DNA of 64,000 nt, from the NCBI RefSeq assembly GCF_050409585.1, contig NZ_JBNUPE010000006.1, positions 1-64,000 of the forward strand. The letters are read 5' to 3'. The notes below the pieces were generated by a model. The model was given only the letters and a program-made list of their open reading frames with translations, was not told the origin of the DNA and searched no databases. Shown here one piece after another: positions 47,842 to 56,102 of this stretch (the stretch's first letter is position 1; each line of letters starts with the position of its first letter). A program made the translations under genes and the position numbers. The stretch comes from Facklamia sp050409585 (lineage in GTDB: Bacteria > Bacillota > Bacilli > Lactobacillales > Aerococcaceae).

Positions 47842-49506
47842 ATGAAAAGGATAATAGTTGTTTTAATGCTCTTTACTCAAAGTTTCAGTTTACCGAATGT
47901 TCATGCTCAAAAAGGTGAAATGACTTATCTCAAAAGCCAAACCGATAAAAATATGGTATCTTTAGAAGCTTGTCAAATACTTTTAAGAGAGACCCCACTG
48001 ACTTCTTCAAATAGTCAAGAAATAATCTCAGATAAAGAGTTACAAAATCAATTTGAAGCCAATCAAGTGCGCATGACAGCCATTAATGAACGCTATCAAA
48101 TTTTGAACCAAGAAATTATTTCTATTCAAGAAGGGCCTAGCAATTCCTTGAACGAGGCAAATCTTGCATTGGAAGAGGTCATTGAAACTCTTTACCAAAA
48201 TTTATCAATTGAGCAGCAAGATTTTGTTTCCCTATCTGCTCAAGAGCAATTAGCCTTAATCAGTCAAGATGAAACAGTTATAGAATGGCAAGCTTACATT
48301 GAAGAGTTGAATCAAATTTTGGATCAATATATTAGTGAACAAGCCGAATTAGAAGCAGAATATCAACAATTACTCTATGATAACGAAACTTTAGGGGATC
48401 AAATGCAAAGTAGTAAGGAAACAATGGCCCAACTTAGTCAATGCCAGCTTTATCCTTATTCAACAAATGCTTACCTTATCAATCAAGAAAATATGCAATT
48501 AGACGCTTCTGATCTAGCGACTTTAATCGTCTCAATCGATAATTATTTACAAAAGATTGTCCCCAAAGCCTATGCTAAAGTTACTTTTCAACAAATTTAT
48601 GATCTTTTTAATAAAAAGATGACTGTTGAAGAACTAAATAATAAGCTTACTGACAAGGAAGTGATTGTATTAGATGATTTTACTTTTACCTCTTACCAAT
48701 ATGCAAAAGAATTGAGCTTATTTGATATCGAAGTGATGGCTTACCAAGCCTTGAATAATTATTATATAAATAATAAGGCTGAAGTTTATCACGCTGTTTA
48801 TAGTAATTTATTAAATCTAAAAGAAAGCCAATTACATTACTTTTATCTAATTAATAGTGAATTATTTGAAAATCTTAAGCATTATCTTGCAAATTATCTT
48901 AACCAGCATCAATTAATTAGTGATGAAAACATCCAACAAATTAAAACACTTCATGACCGTTATCAAATGAAATTAGTTTTATATAATGAGAATAATCAGA
49001 CTTGGTCAGCTAATTTAGGGGCTGATTCGGGCTATTTATTAGAATATCAGGCAAAAGACTTACTTCAAACTCAAACGCCTAATAATGAATCAACAGATAT
49101 GGCTAAAGAAGATGTAAAGCATGATCAGCCAGTAGATCAGGTCAAAAAGAACCTAAATGATAGAGGGTTACTTAAACTAGAAGATAAGCAAATAGCAAAT
49201 GAAACGGATAAACAGGATAATTTAGCCTTCTTAAAAGACAAACTAGCCAATAAGACTAAAGGCAAAAAAGCCAGTAATTTAGCTAAACCCTCTGATAAAG
49301 ATAAAAATATCAAAGACAAGACGCAATCAAATGATAAAAAATCACAACTTTTACCAACTACTGGTGAGCAAAAGTTCTATCTCAATATCGCATGGTCTCT
49401 ATTGATAATTGGCTTAATCGCCTTATTAATTAACCGCTACTTTAAACAGCTTCAGCATAAAAAGCGAATACAAGATCATCTTTTCAATGAGGAGGATCTA
49501 TTTTAG
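47842..49506 (+). CDS. LPXTG-anchored surface protein of unknown function
   Basis: 554 residues. A signal peptide (about residues 1-22, ending VHAQ) is followed by a Gln/Glu/Leu-rich, helical region with likely coiled coils (about 60-200), a central helical region (210-400), and a Lys/Asp/Asn-rich stalk (410-500). Then come LPTTG (504-508), a hydrophobic helix and basic residues, the sortase sorting signal. The tail after the helix is long (about 24 residues, ending NEEDLF). Exactly two cysteines occur, Cys44 and Cys201. I do not recognise the body. It follows the CapA-like gene by 80 bases. Confidence 0.82.
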   Translation: MKRIIVVLMLFTQSFSLPNVHAQKGEMTYLKSQTDKNMVSLEACQILLRETPLTSSNSQEIISDKELQNQFEANQVRMTAINERYQILNQEIISIQEGPSNSLNEANLALEEVIETLYQNLSIEQQDFVSLSAQEQLALISQDETVIEWQAYIEELNQILDQYISEQAELEAEYQQLLYDNETLGDQMQSSKETMAQLSQCQLYPYSTNAYLINQENMQLDASDLATLIVSIDNYLQKIVPKAYAKVTFQQIYDLFNKKMTVEELNNKLTDKEVIVLDDFTFTSYQYAKELSLFDIEVMAYQALNNYYINNKAEVYHAVYSNLLNLKESQLHYFYLINSELFENLKHYLANYLNQHQLISDENIQQIKTLHDRYQMKLVLYNENNQTWSANLGADSGYLLEYQAKDLLQTQTPNNESTDMAKEDVKHDQPVDQVKKNLNDRGLLKLEDKQIANETDKQDNLAFLKDKLANKTKGKKASNLAKPSDKDKNIKDKTQSNDKKSQLLPTTGEQKFYLNIAWSLLIIGLIALLINRYFKQLQHKKRIQDHLFNEEDLF

Positions 49507-49523
49507 TTTCACTATTTAAAAAC

Positions 49524-49549
49524 TTTCGATATAATAAACCTAATCGAAA
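49524..49549 (+). promoter_or_regulatory. Promoter -10 inside an inverted repeat
   Basis: TTTCGAT (49524-49530) and ATCGAAA (49543-49549) are a perfect 7-base inverted repeat around TATAAT (49530-49535), just before the thioredoxin-fold gene. A weak -35, TTTCAC (49507-49512), is 17 bases upstream. It looks like a repressor operator at a core promoter. Confidence 0.5.
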
Positions 49550-49561
49550 GGGGCGTTTTAT

Positions 49562-49918
49562 ATGGATATAAATGATTTTAATGAAGCAGTTAAGCACTTT
49601 AAGCAAATAGATAGTCATGAAGCTTTTGAATTAATAGAAGCAAAAGAAGGGAATCTTATTTTTCTAGGTCGTGAGACTTGCCCATATTGCCGTTTGTTTG
49701 TTAGTAAGTTAGCGGAAGCTGCGATTACAAGTGATTTAAATGTTTATTTCTTACATTCACAAACTCAAAATGACCTAGAAGGAACACAAATGTTCCGTGA
49801 AAAATATAACGTTGTCACAGTTCCTGGATTAGTTTATGCTGATTCGAATCGTACAGAAACAGTTTGCGATTCTTCTATGAAAGTAGAAGAGATTATTGAT
49901 TTTGCTAGAGCATACTAG
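49562..49918 (+). CDS. Thioredoxin-fold protein, PedC/BrcD-like
   Basis: 118 residues with a redox motif CPYC (Cys40 and Cys43) in FLGRETCPYCRLF and a cis-Pro loop VVTVPGLVY. It resembles the small thioredoxin-like proteins called bacteriocin transport accessory proteins, but no bacteriocin or exporter gene lies here. There is no signal peptide, so it should be cytosolic. It has its own promoter and an AAAGGGG ribosome site. It may keep a neighbour or another target reduced; the partner is unknown. Confidence 0.78.
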   Translation: MDINDFNEAVKHFKQIDSHEAFELIEAKEGNLIFLGRETCPYCRLFVSKLAEAAITSDLNVYFLHSQTQNDLEGTQMFREKYNVVTVPGLVYADSNRTETVCDSSMKVEEIIDFARAY

Positions 49919-49942
49919 CTCAGTTAACAGAGGAGAGTAACA

Positions 49943-50569
49943 TTGCAAGACAAACAAAAACAAGTAAAAACTCCTAAAAGCCCAATTGTCTGGTTTTTCA
50001 TTATGATTATTCTATTCTCAGCTACCATGTTGTTACGGCTAAAAAGTGACTCTATTCAAGAAGCAGGTCAAAGTTTTGGAATACAATCTCAAGTTGCTAA
50101 GGAATCATCTGAATCCTTAGCACTTTCAACAACAGAAATAACTGAGTCAAGCACTAAGACCAAGCCTGACCAAACTAGTCAAACAACGGTTGAAGAAAGT
50201 TCTATTTCATCTCAAGAATCTGATCAAATCAGAATCTCAACAACTATCGAAACGATAGAAAAAATTGAATCCAGTGAAAGTTTTGAACAAGCCTATACTC
50301 AATTACCACCAGCTAAAACTTATTCTATTTTTCAATTTAAAAACAATGAAATTCAAGATCGATTTGTAAAACGTGCTTTTGAAGTGATGATTCAACGTCT
50401 CATTGATGAAGATAAATTTTTCTCTGCTGTAGATTATCAATTAACTATCGATCCAACATTGGACGATAATATCTATATTTTGCATCTAGAGGAAAAATAC
50501 GCTGATCAATTAATAGAACGAGGGTATTACCGCTTTGATTATCGTGGAAAGAAAGTTACTACATATTAA
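49943..50569 (+). CDS. Membrane-anchored protein of unknown function
   Basis: 208 residues from a TTG at 49943 behind GAGGAG. One N-terminal membrane helix (about residues 15-33), a Ser/Thr/Glu-rich linker (about 40-115), and a compact C-terminal domain (about 120-208) beginning FQFKNNEIQDRF. The orientation suggests that the linker and C-terminal domain are outside the cell. I do not recognise the family. It follows the thioredoxin-fold gene by 24 bases, so the two are probably co-transcribed, and it ends at a terminator. Confidence 0.7.
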   Translation: MQDKQKQVKTPKSPIVWFFIMIILFSATMLLRLKSDSIQEAGQSFGIQSQVAKESSESLALSTTEITESSTKTKPDQTSQTTVEESSISSQESDQIRISTTIETIEKIESSESFEQAYTQLPPAKTYSIFQFKNNEIQDRFVKRAFEVMIQRLIDEDKFFSAVDYQLTIDPTLDDNIYILHLEEKYADQLIERGYYRFDYRGKKVTTY

Positions 50570-50572
50570 GTC

Positions 50573-50614
50573 AAAAAGCTCGGTACGGATTTAAGTGTCC
50601 TTATCGAGCTTTTT
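50573..50614 (+). terminator. Terminator
   Basis: AAAAAGCTCG pairs with CGAGCTTTTT, with further partial pairing inside. Confidence 0.85.
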
Positions 50615-50617
50615 AAA

Positions 50618-51110
50618 TCATAATTCTTTACTTAGCCAAACCCATTCCCAAATTTGATCGAATTTACGTTCAAATTTAGGAAAATTTCCTCTGATTATGA
50701 AACTTTAGGTTTTTAAAAATCGATCTGATTTTGTTGATGAATCGGTAGACATGTAAGCAAGTTGATGATTTCTTTGGCTTTTAATCGACTTTCTAGTTCT
50801 GGATAGAGTAAATTTTTAAGTGTCCATTCATCATGCTCTGCTAATAAATACATAGCAATATTTGCTGAATGTTGATATGCTCTGCGAGGCGAAAAAGGGT
50901 AGGCATAGGCGAAGCCAATTATCTCTTGATCCATAAGAATTAGAAGAACGGCATGACTTTCTTGATAGCGAGTGACTTTTTCTTCAAATTTTTGGTTAGA
51001 AGGAACAGGACTTTCCAAAGTTAGCTGACTGTTTTGAATAAAGTCTTATAAATTGTTTGAATATCGTCAATATCACAAGGTCTAGCATCCTTGATGCTTA
51101 TAAGTGGCAT
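50618..51110 (-). pseudogene. Broken GNAT acetyltransferase (PAT-like)
   Basis: Reads as a phosphinothricin-acetyltransferase-type GNAT gene in three frames. An ATG at 51110 behind AGGAGGTGT gives MPLISIKDARPCDIDD and IQTIYKTL, then stops with TAA near 51022. The next frame (51018-50713) carries VLLILMDQEIIGFAYAYPFS and the SPRRAYQHSANIAMYLLAE core. After its stop, a third frame gives the family's C-terminus NFPKFERKFDQIWEWVWLSK and a stop at 50618. Two frameshifts are thus needed, and the gene is unlikely to be active. The intact ribosome site suggests recent loss. Confidence 0.85.
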
Positions 51111-51166
51111 AAGACACCTCCTTTTGATATTCTATAATAAATATTTGAGCTTAAAATCAAAAATCA

Positions 51167-51195
51167 TTGAAAGCGTTTACCTTTATAGTTATAAT
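51167..51195 (+). promoter_or_regulatory. Promoter with overlapping cre-like site
   Basis: TTGAAA (51167-51172) and TATAAT (51190-51195) are 17 bases apart. TTGAAAGCGTTTACC (51167-51181) fits the cre consensus WTGNAANCGNWNNCW at all but its last position. A CcpA dimer there would cover the -35, so glucose repression of the next gene is likely. Confidence 0.6.
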
Positions 51196-51228
51196 GAAAG
51201 TGTCAATTAAGTTAGAAAGGATGATCAG

Positions 51229-51678
51229 ATGAGTCATAAAGTTTATACCAATTATTGGATGAATCGTCGTGATAATGTTGTGAAAGAACATGGATCTTAC
51301 GCTACAGAGTCAGAAGCTCTCAGAGGGATAAAAGCTTGGTGGGAATTACAAAAAGATAATTACAAAGATGTTGTGGAAAGACGAACCAATTCAGGAGCTT
51401 TAGAAATCACTTACGGGGATAATAATTATTATTATCGTATTGTTGAAAGGGAGATGGATGAGGAACTTCCTTCATTGAAAGTAAAATTAAGGAGTCAAGG
51501 AGAAATTGAATCCTTAAGGAAGAAATATTTATTAGAAGATGAGCAAGTTTTATTTGATGAATTAGCCGAGCCTTATCGCGACCGTTTAGTCGAGGCTATG
51601 GGAGACGGTAAAAAAGTTCAAGATTACATATACGACCTGCAAGGTCGCATGATACGTCCTCTAAAAGTTGATAAATAA
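51229..51678 (+). CDS. Hypothetical protein
   Basis: 149 residues, acidic and basic mixed, no signal peptide or membrane helix, so probably cytosolic. N-terminal part (MSHKVYTNYWMNRRDNVVKE) leads into ITYGDNNYYYRIVE, which looks like a beta sheet, and the C-terminal half is helical. I do not recognise the family. It stands alone between its own promoter, with a cre-like site, and a terminator, so it is a single-gene unit possibly under carbon control. Confidence 0.75.
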   Translation: MSHKVYTNYWMNRRDNVVKEHGSYATESEALRGIKAWWELQKDNYKDVVERRTNSGALEITYGDNNYYYRIVEREMDEELPSLKVKLRSQGEIESLRKKYLLEDEQVLFDELAEPYRDRLVEAMGDGKKVQDYIYDLQGRMIRPLKVDK

Positions 51679-51684
51679 TAAAAT

Positions 51685-51714
51685 AAAAGAAGCTGAATAC
51701 CCAGCTTCTTTTTT
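51685..51714. terminator. Bidirectional terminator
   Basis: AAAAGAAGCTG pairs with CAGCTTCTTTT around AATACC. It serves the + strand hypothetical gene and the - strand lipoprotein gene. Confidence 0.9.
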
Positions 51715-51721
51715 GTATGGT

Positions 51722-53077
51722 TTAGTAATAGTATTCATTACCTGAAGACTCAGGAGCGTAATCTACGCCTTCGTTAAAGATACCAGATGGATTCCAAAGA
51801 AGAAATTCAGTAATTCCATTTTCTTCCAAAGCAACAATTTGTTGTTGAACTTGAAGAGGTCCATATTCTTGATAGGTACCAGGTGCCAGATTCCAGTCAG
51901 TAAAGTCTTGTAACCATGGACGACTATTTGCCGCATTGGTAATATTTTTTAGGATGAGGTTTTCAGAATACATATATTGATCAACTAAGTTATAAGGTTC
52001 TAAGTCAGGAGCCGGTATACCAAAAAATCCTAAACCCCAGTGAGAAGGGTAGATCATAGAAGAAATCGTATCGACTCTTTCAGCAATTTGTTCAAAATTT
52101 TGACCGATTCCACGTACATCAGGAGCATCCCCAGCAATTGCAGTATATCCAAAGATATCAGCTGAAACATCTGCGCCATATGGGGCTAATTTATCATTGG
52201 CTTCTTCTAAGAAATCATTAATGGCATAAACCCTTTCTTGTCCAAATTTTTCAGGGTCATCGGTTACATAGGTTTGATAGTTACCAATATTATAATCTAG
52301 TTGATCTGAGAAAGTTTGGAAACCTTCAGGGAAACGAACATAGTCAAATTGAATATCTTTAAAACCTAATTTAGCAGCTTCGATAGCAATAGTAATGTTG
52401 TAGTCCCAAATTTCTGGAAGGAATGGATTAATAAATTTAGCACCATTACCATCCTGCCAAATTTCTCCTGTTTCACTATCTTTAAAGGAATATTCAGGTT
52501 TGGCTTCAGCCACTAGTCGATCTTTGAAAGTTACAATGCGAGCGATTGGATAAATTTGACGTTTTTCTAATTCTTTCAAAAGTTCTTTAATATCTACATT
52601 GTTATAAGAATTTTGATTAACTAAAGGATTGTCTGTTTCTAATTTTGTTTGAATAACCCCCTCGTCATCCTTAAAATCAATAACCACTGCATTTAAGGCG
52701 GTGGTTTCAACATAATCTAATAGGTAGTTTAGTCGTTCAGGATCAGAAAAAACAGAAGGAGCAAGATAAATGCCTTTAACACCTTCTTCAGGATAGGTAA
52801 TATCGATGCCTGAATCATAAAAGAGGACAGAAGGTAGTTTCTCAGGTGCGGTAAGAATAGGATTATTGTGAGGCGATAAGCCCTCATAAGTATTATTTTC
52901 TCCTTGATTAATGCGGTTGTTGAATGCCACTACTTCTTCATCTGAATAGGCTAAGACTACTTCTGGAAGTTGGACTTTTTTGGCTTCTTTTTTATCTTCT
53001 ACTTTTGGTTTACATGCTACGAGCAAAAGCATTAAAAAGGAAAGTAAAGTCAATTGTAAAATGCATTTTTTATTCAT
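51722..53077 (-). CDS. Putative glycoside hydrolase lipoprotein (DUF4015)
   Basis: 451 residues. A lipoprotein signal peptide ends in the lipobox LLVAC (Cys22), so it is tethered outside the membrane. The rest matches the DUF4015 putative TIM-barrel hydrolases: GIYLAPSVF, NAVVIDFKDDEG, ARIVTFKD, the WQDGNGAKFINPF segment, and FKDIQFDYVRFPEG with a likely catalytic Asp; SADIFGY and ISSMIYPSHWG follow. The substrate is unknown, perhaps a cell-wall or capsular glycan. It is 19 bases downstream of another lipoprotein gene, so they are probably an operon. Confidence 0.88.
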   Translation of the reverse strand: MNKKCILQLTLLSFLMLLLVACKPKVEDKKEAKKVQLPEVVLAYSDEEVVAFNNRINQGENNTYEGLSPHNNPILTAPEKLPSVLFYDSGIDITYPEEGVKGIYLAPSVFSDPERLNYLLDYVETTALNAVVIDFKDDEGVIQTKLETDNPLVNQNSYNNVDIKELLKELEKRQIYPIARIVTFKDRLVAEAKPEYSFKDSETGEIWQDGNGAKFINPFLPEIWDYNITIAIEAAKLGFKDIQFDYVRFPEGFQTFSDQLDYNIGNYQTYVTDDPEKFGQERVYAINDFLEEANDKLAPYGADVSADIFGYTAIAGDAPDVRGIGQNFEQIAERVDTISSMIYPSHWGLGFFGIPAPDLEPYNLVDQYMYSENLILKNITNAANSRPWLQDFTDWNLAPGTYQEYGPLQVQQQIVALEENGITEFLLWNPSGIFNEGVDYAPESSGNEYYY

Positions 53078-53096
53078 TTAAATCACCGCTTTCTAA

Positions 53097-53729
53097 TTAT
53101 TTGCCTGTAAGATTAACAAGGTAGACTTTTAAATTAACTAAGAGTGTATTTAAAGGTTCAAAGTATTCGAGAATTTGATCTAAGTTCATATTATTTTCCG
53201 TATATAAAAGATTAACATTATCAAAAACAGCGAAGAAACTCTCATGATCAATTTCTTCACTAGTGATAGATTGATAAGACTGATCTTCTATTTCAATGTT
53301 TTCAAGATAATTAGAAATATAGATATCTGTTTTATCACATAGATTGGTCGTATATTCAATAACTTTTGTTATTTGATCTTTGGGAAGTTGATCGTTTTCT
53401 GGTATGTCTTTAAGCTCTTGGCATAATTCAAGTAATTGCTGACGGCTTTCTTCCATTTCAGCTAATAAATCTTTGCGCTTTGCGATGTTTTTGTTAAGAG
53501 GATTATCACTCTGTCCAAAGCCGGATAAATCTTCACTTAAATTAATGGTCGCTTCAAAATCTTGTTGAAGATCCAATTCACGGTTTTGAATTTCACTAAT
53601 ATTTCCAATAATTAGAGTAACATTGTCTTGGATGAGACCAACAGTTCGTTTAGCTCTTTCTAATGAGTTTCCACAAGCAATAATGAGAATAGATAGGCTT
53701 AGGAGGATTAATATTTTTTTTGTTTTCAT
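53097..53729 (-). CDS. Hypothetical lipoprotein
   Basis: 210 residues. Signal peptide with lipobox LIIAC (Cys19) marks it as a lipoprotein. The mature part is acidic and almost wholly helical (QNRELDLQQDFEATINL, LLAEMEESRQQLLELCQEL), resembling cell-wall-binding helical lipoproteins of the YkyA type, but I cannot assign it surely. It is upstream of the DUF4015 hydrolase gene in the same direction, and the two may act together at the cell surface. AAGGAGAAAC precedes the ATG. Confidence 0.75.
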   Translation of the reverse strand: MKTKKILILLSLSILIIACGNSLERAKRTVGLIQDNVTLIIGNISEIQNRELDLQQDFEATINLSEDLSGFGQSDNPLNKNIAKRKDLLAEMEESRQQLLELCQELKDIPENDQLPKDQITKVIEYTTNLCDKTDIYISNYLENIEIEDQSYQSITSEEIDHESFFAVFDNVNLLYTENNMNLDQILEYFEPLNTLLVNLKVYLVNLTGK

Positions 53730-53765
53730 CGTTTCTCCTTGTCATTCATTTATAGTTTATCTAAA

Positions 53766-53795
53766 TTGAACTTTTTAATACATCTAGTATATAAT
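53766..53795 (+). promoter_or_regulatory. lspA promoter
   Basis: TTGAAC (53766-53771) and TATAAT (53790-53795) are 18 bases apart, 63 bases before lspA. Confidence 0.6.
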
Positions 53796-53857
53796 AATAG
53801 GTATTGTAAACACAAATATTATAACAAATTAGAATTAATTTGGACAAGGAGGATTAA

Positions 53858-54316
53858 ATGACGACCACTTTTATCATAACGGCTATAATCGTAATACTGG
53901 ATCAAGCTTTAAAAATATGGACCCAAAATCATTTAACGCTAAATCAAACGCTAGAAATTATTCCTGATTTTTTTCAGTTAAACTATATTCATAATACAGG
54001 AGCGGGTTGGGGCTTATTTGCCGGCCAACGTTTTTTCTTAATAGGGGTAACTTTTTTAGTGATTTTCTATTTAGTTTATTTAATTTGGAAAAATCGCTAC
54101 CATAGCCCTTGGACTAAACTTGCTTATGCACTTTTATTAGGAGGGGCAGTTGGCAACTTAATTGATCGTTTAGTGAGAGGCTATGTAGTAGATATGTTAC
54201 AGATTCGTCTGTTTGATTTTCCAATTTTTAATTTGGCAGATGTGGCGCTTACTCTAGGCGTTATTTTATTGATTATAATGGTTATATGGACCGAAGAAGG
54301 AAGTGATTTAATTTGA
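53858..54316 (+). CDS. lspA: Lipoprotein signal peptidase
   Basis: Aspartic protease of the membrane that cuts signal peptides of lipoproteins such as the two encoded just upstream. The 152 residues have four hydrophobic helices, with HNTGAGWGLFAG, GAVGNLIDRLVRGYVVDM and FNLADVALTLG, which contain the two catalytic Asp. GGAGG precedes the ATG. It overlaps the next gene, rluD, by four bases (TTGA), the classic pair in Firmicutes. Confidence 0.97.
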   Translation: MTTTFIITAIIVILDQALKIWTQNHLTLNQTLEIIPDFFQLNYIHNTGAGWGLFAGQRFFLIGVTFLVIFYLVYLIWKNRYHSPWTKLAYALLLGGAVGNLIDRLVRGYVVDMLQIRLFDFPIFNLADVALTLGVILLIIMVIWTEEGSDLI

Positions 54317-55251
54317 CAGAAGCATTAAAGCTCTCTAATAATGAAGCAGATCAAGACCGTTTAGATAAAGTTTTGACTAATTATTATCCAAATTTTAGTA
54401 GATCGCAATTACAAAAATTAATTAAAGAAAAAAGAGTAAAAGTTAACAATCAATTTTTAAAAGCTAACGCCATTTTAAAAGGGGATGAGATGATTACGAT
54501 TGATTTTCCTGAAAAAGAAGCCAGCCCTGAAGAATTCGAGTTGATTGCTGAAGTGATGGAGTTAGAGATTATCTTTGAAGATGACAGTTTTTTGCTTGTT
54601 AATAAACCAGCTGGGATGGTTGTCCATCCTGCTAAAGGACACACTAACGGAACTCTAGTGAATGGCCTCTATCATTATTTAGGAAAAGCGCTATCCCAAG
54701 GCTTTCAATCTTACCGACCAGGAATTGTTCATCGAATTGATAAAGATACCTCTGGTTTATTAGTAGTAGCAAAAAATGATCAAGCCCATCGTCACTTAAG
54801 TCAACAATTGGTGGATCACACCATGGGGAGGACTTATGTCGCTTTAGTTAATGGGCAAGTTGAAAGCGACTCCGGACATATTGAAATGCCTGTTAAACGT
54901 GACCCATCCAATCGCTTAAGATGGCATGTGGATCCCTCGGGTAAAGAAGCTATTACTGATTTTCAAGTGCTGGAACGTTTTCAATACGCCACATTAATGC
55001 AATTAAAGTTACAGACTGGTCGGACTCACCAAATTCGCATCCATATGGAAGCTATAGGTCATCCAATTATAGCCGATCCACTTTATCGCAGAAATCTTCA
55101 AAATTTACCGGGGGAATTAGCTAATCAAAAAGACGGGCAACTATTACATGCAAAGGCCATTGATTTATTACATCCTGTTACAGATGAGCCCTTACATTTT
55201 GAATGTCCATTGCCCTTAAAGATGCAAAAAATTATAAATAGTCTAAAATAG
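54313..55251 (+). CDS. rluD: Ribosomal RNA large-subunit pseudouridine synthase, RluD family
   Basis: Modifies uridine in 23S rRNA. TTG start within the lspA stop. An N-terminal S4 domain (DQDRLDKVLTNYYPNFSRSQLQ) is followed by the RluA-type catalytic domain: VNKPAGMVVHPAKG, the active-site Asp in PGIVHRIDKDTSGLLVVAK (about residue 143) and LQTGRTHQIRIHM. Length 312. It is called ylyB in Bacillus at the same spot. Confidence 0.94.
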   Translation: MTEALKLSNNEADQDRLDKVLTNYYPNFSRSQLQKLIKEKRVKVNNQFLKANAILKGDEMITIDFPEKEASPEEFELIAEVMELEIIFEDDSFLLVNKPAGMVVHPAKGHTNGTLVNGLYHYLGKALSQGFQSYRPGIVHRIDKDTSGLLVVAKNDQAHRHLSQQLVDHTMGRTYVALVNGQVESDSGHIEMPVKRDPSNRLRWHVDPSGKEAITDFQVLERFQYATLMQLKLQTGRTHQIRIHMEAIGHPIIADPLYRRNLQNLPGELANQKDGQLLHAKAIDLLHPVTDEPLHFECPLPLKMQKIINSLK

Positions 55252-55273
55252 TTAGAAAAGGAGGGAAGTAGAG

Positions 55274-56002
55274 ATGTCTGAGACTAATCAAAAGATTTTA
55301 GCTAAGATCCGAAATTTATTGACTTTAGCTGAAGATGGCGGAAATGATGAAGAGAGCCAAACTGCTTTGCTGATGGCTCAAAAACTGATGTTAAAACATA
55401 AAATCTCTCAGCAAGAAGTTTCTGATAAAAAAAGTCCAGAAATCATTTTACGCTCCTTATCAGTCTATAAACGCTTGTATTGGTGGGAAAAAGTTTTAGT
55501 TAGGATTATCGCCGATAATTTTCGTTGCATGTTTTATATCCAAAGTAACCGATTACCTCATCAGCATTCGGTTCAACGCAAAATTGTTTTAATGGGTTTT
55601 CCAGAAGATGTGGATCTTGCTTTTCAAATGTTTAATTTAGCAGCGGATACAATGAAGTATTATTCTAAAATTCATCTAGCTGAATTAAGTGAAGAAGATT
55701 TAAGCAGCAATCCTCTATCTCAGTTGAGAAAATCCTATTATCAAGGATTTATGGACGGACTTAAGGAAAAGTTTGATATCCAACGTCAAGCCATGATGAA
55801 TGAAAATGAAAAGTATGCCCTGATTATTCAAACGCCAGAAGCTGTCAAAGAAAAATTTAACCGAGAAATAACGGGTTCACTCACATTTAATCAACCTTCC
55901 TTTTCGCGATCTAACCATGCCTATCAAGACGGCTTTCAAAAAGGAAAAAATGTCAATCTCACCCAAGCTCAGATAAATCACCAAGCAGAGTCCAATCATT
56001 AA
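55274..56002 (+). CDS. DUF2786 domain protein
   Basis: 242 residues. The N-terminus KILAKIRNLLTLAEDGGNDEE then AQKLMLKHKISQQEV is the DUF2786 domain (about residues 5-45). The central region contains VLVRIIADNFRCMFYI and VLMGFPEDVDLAFQMF, the domain often found with DUF2786. Function is unknown; homologues occur in phages and plasmids as well as chromosomes. AGGAGGG precedes the ATG, 22 bases after rluD. Confidence 0.85.
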   Translation: MSETNQKILAKIRNLLTLAEDGGNDEESQTALLMAQKLMLKHKISQQEVSDKKSPEIILRSLSVYKRLYWWEKVLVRIIADNFRCMFYIQSNRLPHQHSVQRKIVLMGFPEDVDLAFQMFNLAADTMKYYSKIHLAELSEEDLSSNPLSQLRKSYYQGFMDGLKEKFDIQRQAMMNENEKYALIIQTPEAVKEKFNREITGSLTFNQPSFSRSNHAYQDGFQKGKNVNLTQAQINHQAESNH

Positions 56003-56102
56003 AACAATTTTATAATTGGATATTTACTATGATTGAAGCCAATCGGCGTCTCTTAGCCAAATGATTAATTGTAGAATGGATCTTTTTATATGAGCAAGTC
56101 AA

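Noticed and set aside
49562..49918. Bacteriocin locus suggested by the PedC-like protein
   Set aside because: No double-glycine leader peptide, bacteriocin exporter or immunity gene is visible nearby. The CPBP protease is over 34 kb away.
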